DNA from: CAZNDN01 sp964571815
GTDB lineage: Bacteria > Fibrobacterota > Chitinivibrionia > Chitinivibrionales > WJKA01
NCBI GenBank assembly: GCA_964571815.1
Contig: CAZNDN010000006.1
Location: 1 to 64,000, forward strand
Direction of reading: 5' to 3'
DNA: 64,000 nucleotides
A program made the translations under genes and the position numbers. Each line of letters starts with the position of its first letter. The stretch's first letter is position 1. The notes under the pieces were generated by a model. That model ran no database searches. It saw only the letters and a program-made list of their open reading frames with translations, and was not told the origin of the DNA. Below are positions 1-7,864 of this stretch, piece after piece.

Positions 1-1
1 C

Positions 2-628
2 CATGAGGGAGAGATCATCCACCTCAACCTCAGTATATCCGAGATGAAGGACGAAGGTGGGCAGATCATCGGGATGGTGGTTACCGCCAAAGACATAACG
101 GAACGCAAGAAGCTGGAAATGGAGCTTGTGAAGAAGAACCACCTCCTGGAACGTCTTGCGATCACCGACAGTCTGACCGAACTTTACAATGCACGGCATT
201 TCTACGATCAGATAAAGCGGGAACTCACCCGGCTGCGTCGAAATCCCGACCGTTCGCTTTCACTACTGCTGCTGGACATCGATCGTTTCAAGCAATACAA
301 CGACTCCGAAGGGCACCAGATGGGAGACCAGGTTCTCAGGTCTCTGGCACAGGTAATCAAAGTGTGCATCCGCGGGGACATTGACTCGGGGTATCGATAC
401 GGAGGCGACGAGTTCGTGGTGGTATTGCCGGACACCGACAAGAAGCAGGCTCGCGTGGTCGCCGAACGTATTCAGAAACAGTTCGGGGCATTCAAGTTCG
501 GGCGAACCGGGCTTTCGATAGGAATCGCGCAGGCTCGAAATGACGAGGATGAAAAAAGCCTGATACGACGAACCGATGAGGCCATGTACCGGGCGAAACG
601 AAGCGGAGGCTCCCGAATCGAGATATAG
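2..628 (+). CDS. PAS-GGDEF diguanylate cyclase, C-terminal part
   Basis: The reading frame is already open at base 2, so the gene begins upstream of the window. The first ~35 visible residues look like the end of a PAS/PAC sensor domain (GMVVTAKDITERKK), followed by a short linker helix and a complete GGDEF domain with LDIDRFKQYND and an intact GGDEF signature. It should make cyclic di-GMP from two GTP. The usual RxxD product-inhibition site five residues before GGDEF is not conserved: the region reads RGDIDSGYRY, so allosteric feedback may be absent. The stop is TAG at 626-628. The gene converges on the regulator at 719-1738. A c-di-GMP source is relevant because a PilZ receptor is encoded at 56274. 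Activity is inferred from family motifs only. Confidence 0.9.
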   Translation, partial: HEGEIIHLNLSISEMKDEGGQIIGMVVTAKDITERKKLEMELVKKNHLLERLAITDSLTELYNARHFYDQIKRELTRLRRNPDRSLSLLLLDIDRFKQYNDSEGHQMGDQVLRSLAQVIKVCIRGDIDSGYRYGGDEFVVVLPDTDKKQARVVAERIQKQFGAFKFGRTGLSIGIAQARNDEDEKSLIRRTDEAMYRAKRSGGSRIEI

Positions 629-718
629 AAGGATGCACCCGGACCGTCGCCTCAAGCCGGAATCCCCGACCGGGAGCGAACAGGGGAAAGCCCCGGGAAG
701 GGATGCTTTCGCACTGCC

Positions 719-1738
719 TCAGAACACGATGTCTTCTTCGAACGTCGGCAGCCACTGTTTCAGCACCTGAAGTCGCGAGAGCGCATCGGGATTGTACAGC
801 AGCACCGATCGCTTGTGAGTGCCGTGCTTCGATTGGGTCACGTCGTCCTGACGTACGATAACCTTTGAACTCAGCAGCTCATCAAGCGCGTCACGATCAA
901 TGTGTTCACCCTTGCCCCGGCGGGCGCTTTCCAGTTCTACCTGTTGAAGCCCCACCCGTACGAGTCCGTTGGGATGTTTCCTGCCGTTTTTCTCCCCGGC
1001 CGCCACGACAGTTGCAAGCAGATCTGTTGCCTCCTCCGACAGGCTCTCTCCGGGGATCTCACGCCCTCGCTGCCTGGCTCTCAAGTAGTTCAGATACATC
1101 TGCAGCACGGAGGGTTCTTTGACAAGAAGGTATTCACGACCCAGTTCGTCTTTGCGGACAAAAGCCATGTCTTTGAGGATAAGGTGGAGAAAGACATTCT
1201 CGGCCTCGAGCCCGCCCAGTCCTATTATCGCGTAGATCATCTCCTTTGCCCGGCTGAGATACACGATCCGGTGACCCTCCCGCTCAGCACCCTCGTTTTC
1301 GATGAGCAGAAGAAGAATTCGGATCACGCCGGCCACGTTTCTGCGTACGACATCGTCGGACGTTTTCTTCATCGTGTCTCTGAGCCGCTTGACGACCACA
1401 TGGATAACATTGGACAGCCAGGACGGAGCATTCTCTACCGTTCGCTGCAACAACGCCTCATCCACGATCGTGGCCGTCAGGTCTTCGACCACCTGGGCGG
1501 TAGCTCCACGGGGCCGGCGGTCAAGGAGGGAGAGTTCGCCCAGAACGCTGCCGGGTCCGAGCGTGGCCAGCTCTATGGTGTTTTCGCCCTCCTGCTTCAG
1601 AATGCGCACCTTGCCGCTGCGGATTATGTACATTTCGGTGCTGCGTTCCCCCTCGATGAACATCAGGGAGCCGCGCGGCAATTTCAATTCGTGCCTGTTC
1701 AGGACCTTTCTTCCCGCCCCGGCTTTCGTTGATCTCAT
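719..1738 (-). CDS. Crp-like cyclic-nucleotide-binding regulator, extended (downstream of a tandem pair)
   Basis: About 339 residues. An N-terminal cNMP-binding beta-roll spans roughly residues 15-125. Its phosphate-binding-cassette-like stretch is LGELSLLDRRPRGATAQV, with the Glu and Arg that contact cyclic nucleotides in family members. A long helix (WLSNVIHVVVKRLRD) follows, then about 200 residues that look like one or two winged-helix segments. Ordinary Crp proteins are ~200-230 residues, so this one is clearly longer. I chose the ATG at 1738 because it overlaps the stop of the upstream paralogue by four bases (ATGA); a longer frame upstream would run deep into that gene. The two genes form a coupled operon. 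Ligand and targets are unknown. Confidence 0.8.
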   Translation of the reverse strand: MRSTKAGAGRKVLNRHELKLPRGSLMFIEGERSTEMYIIRSGKVRILKQEGENTIELATLGPGSVLGELSLLDRRPRGATAQVVEDLTATIVDEALLQRTVENAPSWLSNVIHVVVKRLRDTMKKTSDDVVRRNVAGVIRILLLLIENEGAEREGHRIVYLSRAKEMIYAIIGLGGLEAENVFLHLILKDMAFVRKDELGREYLLVKEPSVLQMYLNYLRARQRGREIPGESLSEEATDLLATVVAAGEKNGRKHPNGLVRVGLQQVELESARRGKGEHIDRDALDELLSSKVIVRQDDVTQSKHGTHKRSVLLYNPDALSRLQVLKQWLPTFEEDIVF

Positions 1739-2736
1739 GTGGCTGCCTCCGGATCCCGTTCGAACCGTGGAAGCCATTCCTTGATTTTCTTGATCCTTCC
1801 CAGGGTCTCCCGTCTGAACGTGATTGATACGTCGGATTCCTGAGGCATCATGTTGATAAGGTTGCGCCGCTTCAGATCCAGCAGGCATCTGTCGACCGCC
1901 TCAGGCTTCCTGTCCCCGAGGTCCCGAAGAAGCAGGGATTTGGGAAGACTCGTGCCGTCTTCCGTCTCTTCACCGGATTTCTGGGCTACGTAGGCGATGT
2001 TGTTGAGCAGGGCTACGGCTTCCTCGGAGACCTTGATCTCCTTGAATGTCCTCTTTCGAGCCCTCAGGAGCAGAAACTCATCGAACAGTTTCAGCACTTC
2101 GAGGTCCTTGATACAGACATGTCGCTTGCCCGCGGGGTCTTGCTCCACGTGAACGATGCCCCGCTTCTCCAGGCGGGAGATTACGTTCCTGATCTCTTTC
2201 TTTTTCAGCCTGCATACGAAATAGGCCTCAACCAGAACGAGGTCGTAGTCAAGCGCCGGTAGTGAGGCGAATTCATGGTGATACCGGGGGAGCAGTAGCA
2301 GCATCAGGGCGACAATCCCCCGCTCCCTGTCCCTGAGGATCGCCAGATCGACTCTCTTGTTGGCGTCGCGAAGCCTGCTGACAACAATCTTCACGATACT
2401 TGAGAGCCACACGGGAGCCTTCTGCATCGTTGCGTGAAACACCGCGGGGTTGACGATCAGGGCTTTGGAGGCTTCCAGCGCCAGCACCGTAGCGGAACGG
2501 GGAAGGTTGTCCAGGAGAGACATTTCCCCGATAAGCCCTCCGGTTTCTACCTGAGCCAGCTCCACGCGACCGTCGGGAGTGTCTTTGTAAACCCCTACTC
2601 TGCCTTCCTTGATGATAAAAAGCTCTTTGCCCTGAGAGCCCTCCTCGAACAGCACGTCGCCTTTCTTGAGCGTTCGGATGTTCAACTGAACGGGACGCTT
2701 ACCGGTCTTGAGGCTTGATCGAACAACGTGGGGCAT
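1735..2736 (-). CDS. Crp-like cyclic-nucleotide-binding regulator, extended (upstream of a tandem pair)
   Basis: 333 residues with the same architecture as its neighbour at 719-1738. A cNMP-binding domain spans about residues 15-125, with IGEMSLLDNLPRSATV as the phosphate-binding cassette, then a connecting helix. A winged-helix-like segment follows at ~150-215 (KKKEIRNVISRLEKRGIV) and a second helix-turn-helix-like segment at ~245-325 (KPEAVDRCLLDLKRRNLI). The C-termini of both proteins end in a similar motif (IKEWLPRFE here, LKQWLPTFE in the neighbour), so they are paralogues. The ATG at 2736 lacks a strong Shine-Dalgarno. The gene lies downstream of the rplS terminator, so it is probably transcribed separately. 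Possible dimerisation of the two products is inference. Confidence 0.8.
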   Translation of the reverse strand: MPHVVRSSLKTGKRPVQLNIRTLKKGDVLFEEGSQGKELFIIKEGRVGVYKDTPDGRVELAQVETGGLIGEMSLLDNLPRSATVLALEASKALIVNPAVFHATMQKAPVWLSSIVKIVVSRLRDANKRVDLAILRDRERGIVALMLLLLPRYHHEFASLPALDYDLVLVEAYFVCRLKKKEIRNVISRLEKRGIVHVEQDPAGKRHVCIKDLEVLKLFDEFLLLRARKRTFKEIKVSEEAVALLNNIAYVAQKSGEETEDGTSLPKSLLLRDLGDRKPEAVDRCLLDLKRRNLINMMPQESDVSITFRRETLGRIKKIKEWLPRFERDPEAAT

Positions 2737-2866
2737 AGGTGATCCCGAAACGATACGCGCCGGGTGCCTCCCGCGGTTTCCGCCGGCCTGAACGCCGGCT
2801 CACGGTGCCCGCAGACCCGGAACCTCGCGCGGGGCAGGGTGGCGACACTCGACGGAGTCGGATAAC

Positions 2867-2896
2867 AAAAAAGGGATAGCGCACTGCGTCTATCCC
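2867..2896 (-). terminator. Rho-independent terminator of the ffh-rplS operon
   Basis: Read on the minus strand, a hairpin with 7-bp arms (GGGATAG at 2890-2896 read in reverse, CTATCCC at 2873-2879) and a loop that can itself pair CGC/GCG is followed directly by six T (2867-2872). It sits ~40 bases after the rplS stop and before the Crp-like pair. Confidence 0.8.
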
Positions 2897-2935
2897 CTAT
2901 ATGATACAATCATCACCCGCGGTTTGGGAAGGGGG

Positions 2936-3280
2936 CTACCGTTTCTCCCGCACGCGGGTAGCCTTCCCTGTTCGACCTCGAAGGTAGTAAAGCTTGGACC
3001 TTCTGACACGTCCCCTTCGCTTGAGCTTGATCTCGGTGATCAGCGGGGAGTTCCATGGAAAGATTTTCTCCACGTAGACGTTGCCCGAGGCCTTGCGGAC
3101 CGTGAAGGTTTTCCCCAGTCCGCTTCCCCGCTGCTGGATGACGGTTCCCTGGAACGCCTGTACTCGCTCCTTGTTGCCCTCCCTGATTTTCATGGAAACG
3201 GACACCGTATCTCCGGGACCGAATTGCGGCAGATCGTCCCGCACGTACTCCTTTTCCACGTTTCGAATCGTCTCTTGCAC
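2936..3280 (-). CDS. rplS: 50S ribosomal protein L19
   Basis: 114 residues, full length for bacterial L19. It binds 23S rRNA at the 30S-50S interface. Recognisable L19 segments are FGPGDTVSVSMKIREGNKER, GTVIQQRG, TFTVRKASGNVYVEKIFPWNSP and the basic tail RRGRVRRSKLYYLRGRTGK. The start is GTG at 3280, set by a strong Shine-Dalgarno (GAGGAGGAAGG) a few bases upstream. It is the last gene of the ffh-rpsP-rimM-trmD-rplS cluster and is followed by an intrinsic terminator. Confidence 0.97.
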   Translation of the reverse strand: MQETIRNVEKEYVRDDLPQFGPGDTVSVSMKIREGNKERVQAFQGTVIQQRGSGLGKTFTVRKASGNVYVEKIFPWNSPLITEIKLKRRGRVRRSKLYYLRGRTGKATRVREKR

Positions 3281-3386
3281 GACCTTCCTCCTCTAAAAAA
3301 GTGTAATTGACGCTTGTCTGCTTCGCCGCGGCTCGCCCGGTGGTTACGCCGCCGTTAAACGTCTCCCGGCTCGACCGATCGGCAAC

Positions 3387-4094
3387 TCACTCTTTCCCGG
3401 TCGCTTCGCGGTAGTGTCGCCACAAATCGGGTCTGCGTCGTCTAGTCAGATCCTCGGCCTGTTGGCTCCTCCAACAACGAATTCGTTCATGGTGCCCGCT
3501 CAGCAGCACCTCGGGTACTTTCATTCCCTCAAATTCTTCGGGTCTCGTATACTGCGGCGCTCCCAGCAGCCCGCCATAGAAGGAATCCCGCTGCGCACTG
3601 TCGCGGTTGCCCAGTGCTCCCGGCAACAGCCGTACGAGTGAGTCCACAAACGCCATCGCCGGAATCTCACCCCCCGACAGTACATAGTCCCCGATCGACA
3701 GTTCCCGATCTACGTAGCGCTCAATCACCCGTTGATCTACCCCCTTGTAGTGCCCGCACAGGAGTACGAACGCTTCCTCCTCCAGCAGGCTCACTACGAC
3801 CCGGTGGGTGAGCACCTCGCCTCGCGGCGTGAAAAAGATAACCTTCGGGTTGTACCTCCGCAGCCTTCTTGTCGCCCTTGTAATAGCCGCGGCTGCCGGC
3901 TCGGGCTTCAGCACCATGCCGGCGTCCCCGCCGTACGGGTAGTCATCGACCGTACGGTGCCTGTCGGACGCCTCCTGACGAAGGTCGCGGATCTCAATCG
4001 AAGCGAGTCGGCGCTTGACGGCGCGATGAATGATGCTCTCCGAAAAGACTCCCTGGAACATTGACGGGAAAAGAGTAAGAATCTCGAAATGCAT
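3387..4094 (-). CDS. trmD: tRNA (guanine-N1-)-methyltransferase
   Basis: 235 residues. It methylates G37 next to the anticodon of tRNAs that read CNN codons, using S-adenosylmethionine, and helps prevent +1 frameshifting. Visible family features are the N-terminal MHFEILTLFPSMF, the substrate loop DDYPYGGDAGMVLKPEP, the trefoil-knot SAM site (LLCGHYKGVDQRVIE, SIGDYVLSGGE) and the C-terminal PEVLLSGHH. The ATG at 4094 was chosen because the typical family N-terminus starts there; an open frame continues upstream but does not look like protein. It lies 31 bases after the rimM stop. Confidence 0.97.
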   Translation of the reverse strand: MHFEILTLFPSMFQGVFSESIIHRAVKRRLASIEIRDLRQEASDRHRTVDDYPYGGDAGMVLKPEPAAAAITRATRRLRRYNPKVIFFTPRGEVLTHRVVVSLLEEEAFVLLCGHYKGVDQRVIERYVDRELSIGDYVLSGGEIPAMAFVDSLVRLLPGALGNRDSAQRDSFYGGLLGAPQYTRPEEFEGMKVPEVLLSGHHERIRCWRSQQAEDLTRRRRPDLWRHYREATGKE

Positions 4095-4125
4095 GTATGT
4101 TCCCCGAGTCGGTGGCTCAGCATCT

Positions 4126-4443
4126 TCACTCGAAAAGCTCCTCCAGCATCGCCATGTCGAGACGAATGCGTCCCGCCTGAGGGTCCACGTCGGTGACGAT
4201 TTCGGCGGTGAAAGGTACGAGAACGGTCGAGCCCCCGACACGTTCCACCTCAACCGCGTCCACGCTGGGAAAATTATAGACTGCCGTTACTTTCCCGATA
4301 TGGCCGTCGTCGGTGGAAAACACCTCCATGTCACGCAGATCGGAATAATAGTATTCGTTCGGGGAAGTTGGCGGGAGAATGCGGTTCTCCACAAGCACCA
4401 GCCACCCCCGTACACCTTCCGCTTCCTCCCTGCTCCCGCAGCC
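4126..4443 (-). CDS. rimM: Ribosome maturation factor RimM, C-terminal part (5' end in assembly gap)
   Basis: About 105 residues are visible from the gap edge to the stop. The segment ENRILPPTSPNEYYYSDLRD is the typical end of the N-terminal RimM barrel, and GHIGKVTAVYNFPSVDAVEV and VLVPFTAEIVTDVD form the PRC-barrel domain. RimM binds S19 and acts in 30S head maturation. Roughly 65 N-terminal residues are missing in the 100-N gap, so this is an assembly break and not a pseudogene. The position between rpsP and trmD is the conserved order. Confidence 0.9.
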   Translation of the reverse strand, partial: GCGSREEAEGVRGWLVLVENRILPPTSPNEYYYSDLRDMEVFSTDDGHIGKVTAVYNFPSVDAVEVERVGGSTVLVPFTAEIVTDVDPQAGRIRLDMAMLEELFE

Positions 4444-4543
4444 NNNNNNNNNNNNNNNNNNNNNNNNNNNNNNNNNNNNNNNNNNNNNNNNNNNNNNNNN
4501 NNNNNNNNNNNNNNNNNNNNNNNNNNNNNNNNNNNNNNNNNNN
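4444..4543. other. Assembly gap (100 N) between rpsP and rimM
   Basis: Placeholder gap. It hides the last codons of rpsP and the first ~65 codons of rimM, so at least ~200 bases of real sequence must be missing. In many bacteria a small KH-domain RNA-binding gene (khpA) sits here and could be hidden too. Confidence 0.95.
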
Positions 4544-4888
4544 CGCTTTCTTCTTTGACGCTCCTTTGGCCGAACGCTTTCGTTCCGGGAGTCGTTCAAT
4601 ATTGAGCGTCTCCGGATCGAGTCCCTTTTCCAGAGCCTCGGCCTTCTGGAAGAATCGGTCCTGGACCAGCAGGTTCCTGACCGTTTCCGTCGGCTGCGCA
4701 CCGCGGTTCATCCAGTGCGCTACTCTGTCGGTCTTGATTGTGAATTGCTTCGGATCCGCCTGCGGATTGTACGTGCCCAGCATCTCGAGGAACCTCCCGT
4801 CGCGCCTCATCCTGCTGTCGACGGCAACAATCCGATAGGTGGAAACTTTCTTCCGGCCGCTGCGGGCCAACCTGATCTTAACGGCCAC
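4544..4888 (-). CDS. rpsP: 30S ribosomal protein S16 (3' end in assembly gap)
   Basis: 115 visible residues beginning VAVKIRLARSGRKK, the standard S16 N-terminus, followed by STYRIVAVDSRMRRDGRFLE and LGTYNP. The start is GTG at 4888, fixed by AAGGAGA five bases upstream; an in-frame ATG at 4918 is a poorer choice because S16 proteins start at this point. The C-terminus is longer than the ~80-residue core, with a charged tail (RLPERKRSAKGASKKKA) that runs into the gap. It lies downstream of ffh in the same operon. Confidence 0.95.
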
Positions 4889-4955
4889 CGCATCTCCTTG
4901 GGAAAAGTGGTCGAACATGAATTCCCGCGCGGGTGTTCCCACACCCGACGGGCCT

Positions 4956-6287
4956 CTACTGCATGAGACTCTCCATCGCCGCCCGCGTGCCCCGCTTCCG
5001 GGCAACCTTGTTCATACGCTTCATCATGCCGCGCATTGAGTCGAATTGCTTCAGAAGCCGGTTCACATCCTGAACCGACGTTCCACTGCCGGCGGAAATC
5101 CTTCTCTTTCGTCTCCCGTCAATCAACGACGGTCTCTCGCGTTCCTGTCTGGTCATGGAGCAGATGATCGCTTCAATCCGTGTGAGCCGCCCTTCGTCCA
5201 TGTCGGTACTGTTGACCCGTGAACCGATTCCGGGAATCATCCCGACTACTTCGCTGAGCGGTCCCATTTTGCGGATCTGGCGCAACTGGTCGAGAAAGTC
5301 CTGGAGCGTAAACGCGTTACGGCGGATCTTCTTGTTCAGTTCCTGGTCCCGCTCGGTGTCGACCGTCTCCTGAGCTTTCTCAACCAGGCTGACGATGTCA
5401 CCCATACCCAGAATACGCGAGGCCATTCTCTCAGGATGAAATATTTCCATCCCGTCCGGTTTCTCGCTCGTTCCCACGAATTGTACCGGGACACCTGTAA
5501 CATTCAATATGGAAAGCGCGGCTCCTCCCCGCGCATCCCCGTCCATTTTGGTCAGAAAGACACCGCTGAAATTGATCTCCTCGTGAAACCGCGACGCCAC
5601 ATTCACCGCATCCTGCCCCGTCATGGCATCCGCGACAAAGAAAACTTCGTCCGGTCGGGCTTCGCGACAGATATTCTTCAACTCTCCCATCATCGCTTCG
5701 TCGATATGCAGGCGCCCCGCCGTGTCGATAATCACAAGCGAATGCGCTTCGCGACGCGCATGAGCCGTGGCTTCCCCGCAGATATCCAGAGGACTCCGTT
5801 CGCGCCGGGAGAAGACGGGAATATTCAGGGACTTGCCCAGGCTTTCGAGCTGCTCGATCGCAGCGGCCCGCTGCGTGTCGCAGGCGACGAGCAACGGCCG
5901 GTGCCCCTGTTTCCTGTAGAAAAGCCCCAGCTTGGCGCATGCCGTCGTTTTCCCCGAGCCCTGAAGCCCGGCCAGCACAATCACGTTCGCCCTGTTCGTG
6001 TGAAGCCGAATATTCCGGGCGTTGTCCCCCATGAGAGCGGTCAACTCATCATGGACAATCTTGACTACCTGTTGCCCCGGTGTAACACTCTGCAATACCT
6101 CGCTTCCAAGGGCCTTCTGTTGCACATCGGAAATGAACCTCTTCACCACACGATAATTCACATCCGCCTCAAGCAACGCCCGCTTCACCTCGCGCATTGC
6201 ATCGGCAATCTCGGCTTCCCCGAGCTTGCCCCGGCCTTTCAGCTTGCGGAAGACCGCTTCGAAACGTGTGGTCAGTTCTTCAAACAT
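4956..6287 (-). CDS. ffh: Signal recognition particle protein Ffh (SRP54)
   Basis: 443 residues. This is the GTPase that binds 4.5S RNA and signal sequences and delivers nascent membrane proteins to FtsY. The N domain starts MFEELTTRFEAVFRKLKG. G-domain motifs are the P-loop GLQGSGKTT, DTQRAAA, DTAGR and TKMDGDARGG. The methionine-rich M domain has SGTSVQDVNRLLKQF and MRGMMKRMNK. I chose the ATG at 6287 (AAGGA four bases upstream) because it matches the family N-terminus; a GTG seven codons upstream at 6308 is possible. It is the first gene of the minus-strand ribosomal cluster. Confidence 0.97.
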   Translation of the reverse strand: MFEELTTRFEAVFRKLKGRGKLGEAEIADAMREVKRALLEADVNYRVVKRFISDVQQKALGSEVLQSVTPGQQVVKIVHDELTALMGDNARNIRLHTNRANVIVLAGLQGSGKTTACAKLGLFYRKQGHRPLLVACDTQRAAAIEQLESLGKSLNIPVFSRRERSPLDICGEATAHARREAHSLVIIDTAGRLHIDEAMMGELKNICREARPDEVFFVADAMTGQDAVNVASRFHEEINFSGVFLTKMDGDARGGAALSILNVTGVPVQFVGTSEKPDGMEIFHPERMASRILGMGDIVSLVEKAQETVDTERDQELNKKIRRNAFTLQDFLDQLRQIRKMGPLSEVVGMIPGIGSRVNSTDMDEGRLTRIEAIICSMTRQERERPSLIDGRRKRRISAGSGTSVQDVNRLLKQFDSMRGMMKRMNKVARKRGTRAAMESLMQ

Positions 6288-6390
6288 GAAATCCTTGCCC
6301 TCCCCCACAGCGAGGTGCGCCGGGCAACCCTGCCTTCCTGCTTCGGCACGTCCGATGACCCTCGGCGGGAAATTTCAGCAAAACTTTACA

Positions 6391-6420
6391 AAAATACAAT
6401 CTCGCTTGCTTTCCTGACAA
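6391..6420 (-). promoter_or_regulatory. Candidate sigma-70-type promoter for the ffh operon
   Basis: On the minus strand TTGTCA (6415-6420) and TATTTT (6391-6396) are separated by 18 bases, about 100 bases upstream of the ffh start. The match is moderate and is supported mainly by position. Confidence 0.45.
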
Positions 6421-6512
6421 CTGCCCGCTCCCCCGGGGACCGGGGAGCACGTCCTCCGACAGGGCTCTCCCGATCCCGCCGCTGTGGAGGCAAGGCGTGT
6501 CAAGGGGAAGCT

Positions 6513-6529
6513 ACAAATGGTATATTTGT
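6513..6529 (+). promoter_or_regulatory. Palindrome ACAAAT-N5-ATTTGT overlapping a possible -10
   Basis: Perfect 6-bp inverted repeat with a 5-base spacer. TATATT (6521-6526) lies inside it and could be a -10 box for the gene at 6591. A very similar element occurs at 30253-30270. It may be an operator or simply promoter sequence; no -35 is convincing. Confidence 0.3.
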
Positions 6530-6590
6530 GAAAGAACAGGTCAGGTTGGAGGAATCGGACAACAGCGGTTTAACCTGGAAGGAGGCAGGA

Positions 6591-6962
6591 ATGGAGAAGG
6601 ACAGCGTTTGGGAAAGGATCAGGAAGGGGCTGAAGGACGGGGCTTCGATGTCGATCGACAAGATCGAAGAGTACACCAGGGTCGGCAAACTCAAGGTCGA
6701 AGAGATGGCGGCCGGAAGGAAGATCGACAGAAATCAGATGGATATCGGAGCGAGAGTAGTCGCCCTGCTGGATGAGGGCAAGGCATCCGAAATCGAGGGC
6801 GACCTTACGGTCCGGAAGGGTGTCGAAAACGTTAAGGCTCTGCGCGAAGAACTCGAGAGTATTACCGAGAAGATTCGCGAAGTTTCCGAAGAGGCAAAAC
6901 GGGCGGAAGAGGCCCGTAAATCGAAGGTGGACGAGACGGAGGACGATGTAACCGGAGTATGA
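6591..6962 (+). CDS. Small charged coiled-coil protein of unknown function
   Basis: 123 residues with no signal peptide or membrane segment. The N-terminal ~45 residues are amphipathic (WERIRKGLKDGASMSIDKIE, then EYTRVGKLKVEEM). The C-terminal ~50 residues (VKALREELESITEKIREVSE and beyond) form a strongly predicted coiled coil. The ATG at 6591 is preceded by GGAAGGAGG. The stop overlaps the start of the M23 peptidase gene by four bases (ATGA at 6959), so the two are translationally coupled and may work together at the envelope. I do not recognise a family. Confidence 0.75.
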   Translation: MEKDSVWERIRKGLKDGASMSIDKIEEYTRVGKLKVEEMAAGRKIDRNQMDIGARVVALLDEGKASEIEGDLTVRKGVENVKALREELESITEKIREVSEEAKRAEEARKSKVDETEDDVTGV

Positions 6963-7864
6963 CCCGCAAAGACCGTCGTATTGTTCTGCTGGTACCCCCG
7001 AAAGGAATGCGGACCCGAACGTTCCGGGTCCGCCTTTTCTTTCTTTGGGCGGCGGTGGTGCTGTGCCTCGTCGGCTTCGCCGGGTATGTCATTCCGTTCA
7101 ACACGTTGACGCTCGATGTGATGGAACTGAACCAGCGGCGGAACCTGACACGGAAAAACATCGAGCTACTCCACACCATTCGCGGACTCCGGGAGTTGTT
7201 GGCTTCGGTCGACCAGCGACTTACGGCCGTTTCCTCAAAGCAGGAAGAACTCAGGGAATTCACCGACTTCTCGGCTTCCCGGAGCACGTCGTCTCAACGG
7301 CATCCTCCAGGCCACTTCGCCGGTGCCCCGGAGAAACTTGTCCAACGGCTTGCGACGCGGCACCAGGTGATGAATCATTTCGCCGGGAAGATACGCAAGG
7401 ACGGGGCATTCTTCGAAAAGATACCCGTGCTTGCTCCGGTTCGAGACAGCGCTCAGCTCTCGACACCTTTCGGCCGGGCCCGCGATCCTTTCACCGGAGT
7501 AATGAAGGATCATCTTGGACTCGATTTTGTCGCCCCGCGAGGGACGCCCGTCATTGCGACCGCTTCCGGCGTCGTCTCCCGGATCGATCGCGATCACCAC
7601 TTCGGTCTGCGAATCAAACTTTCCCATGAATTCGGTTTTACAACCGTATATGCCCATCTTGGCAAGTCAAACGTATTCCGCGGAAAGAGGGTGCGGCGGG
7701 GCGATGTGATCGGCACGGTCGGGACCACCGGGGTCACTACCGGCCCCCATGTCCATTATGAACTCCACATCGACGGCAGACCCGTGGATCCCGAACAGTT
7801 TCTCTTTCCGCCGGACGTGAATGGTCCCGACTCGGCACTCCAGCTAGTGGCCCAACACGAGTAG
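6959..7864 (+). CDS. M23 (LytM-type) membrane-anchored peptidase
   Basis: 301 residues: cytoplasmic N-terminus, one membrane segment (~26-46), a coiled coil (~55-100), then a LytM/M23 domain at ~165-280. Zinc ligands are intact: H185 and D189 (HLGLD) and the HxH at H264/H266 (GPHVHYELH), plus H233 (YAHL). The architecture resembles cell-division and morphogenesis endopeptidases that cut peptidoglycan cross-bridges; some family members only activate amidases, but the full metal site here argues for catalysis. Its last 21 bases overlap the 3' end of the opposing kinase gene. Confidence 0.9.
   Translation: MTRKDRRIVLLVPPKGMRTRTFRVRLFFLWAAVVLCLVGFAGYVIPFNTLTLDVMELNQRRNLTRKNIELLHTIRGLRELLASVDQRLTAVSSKQEELREFTDFSASRSTSSQRHPPGHFAGAPEKLVQRLATRHQVMNHFAGKIRKDGAFFEKIPVLAPVRDSAQLSTPFGRARDPFTGVMKDHLGLDFVAPRGTPVIATASGVVSRIDRDHHFGLRIKLSHEFGFTTVYAHLGKSNVFRGKRVRRGDVIGTVGTTGVTTGPHVHYELHIDGRPVDPEQFLFPPDVNGPDSALQLVAQHE

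Noticed and set aside
629..718. Possible bidirectional terminator between the cyclase and Crp-like genes
   Set aside because: Only a short GGGG-AAAG-CCCC hairpin without a T run on either strand.
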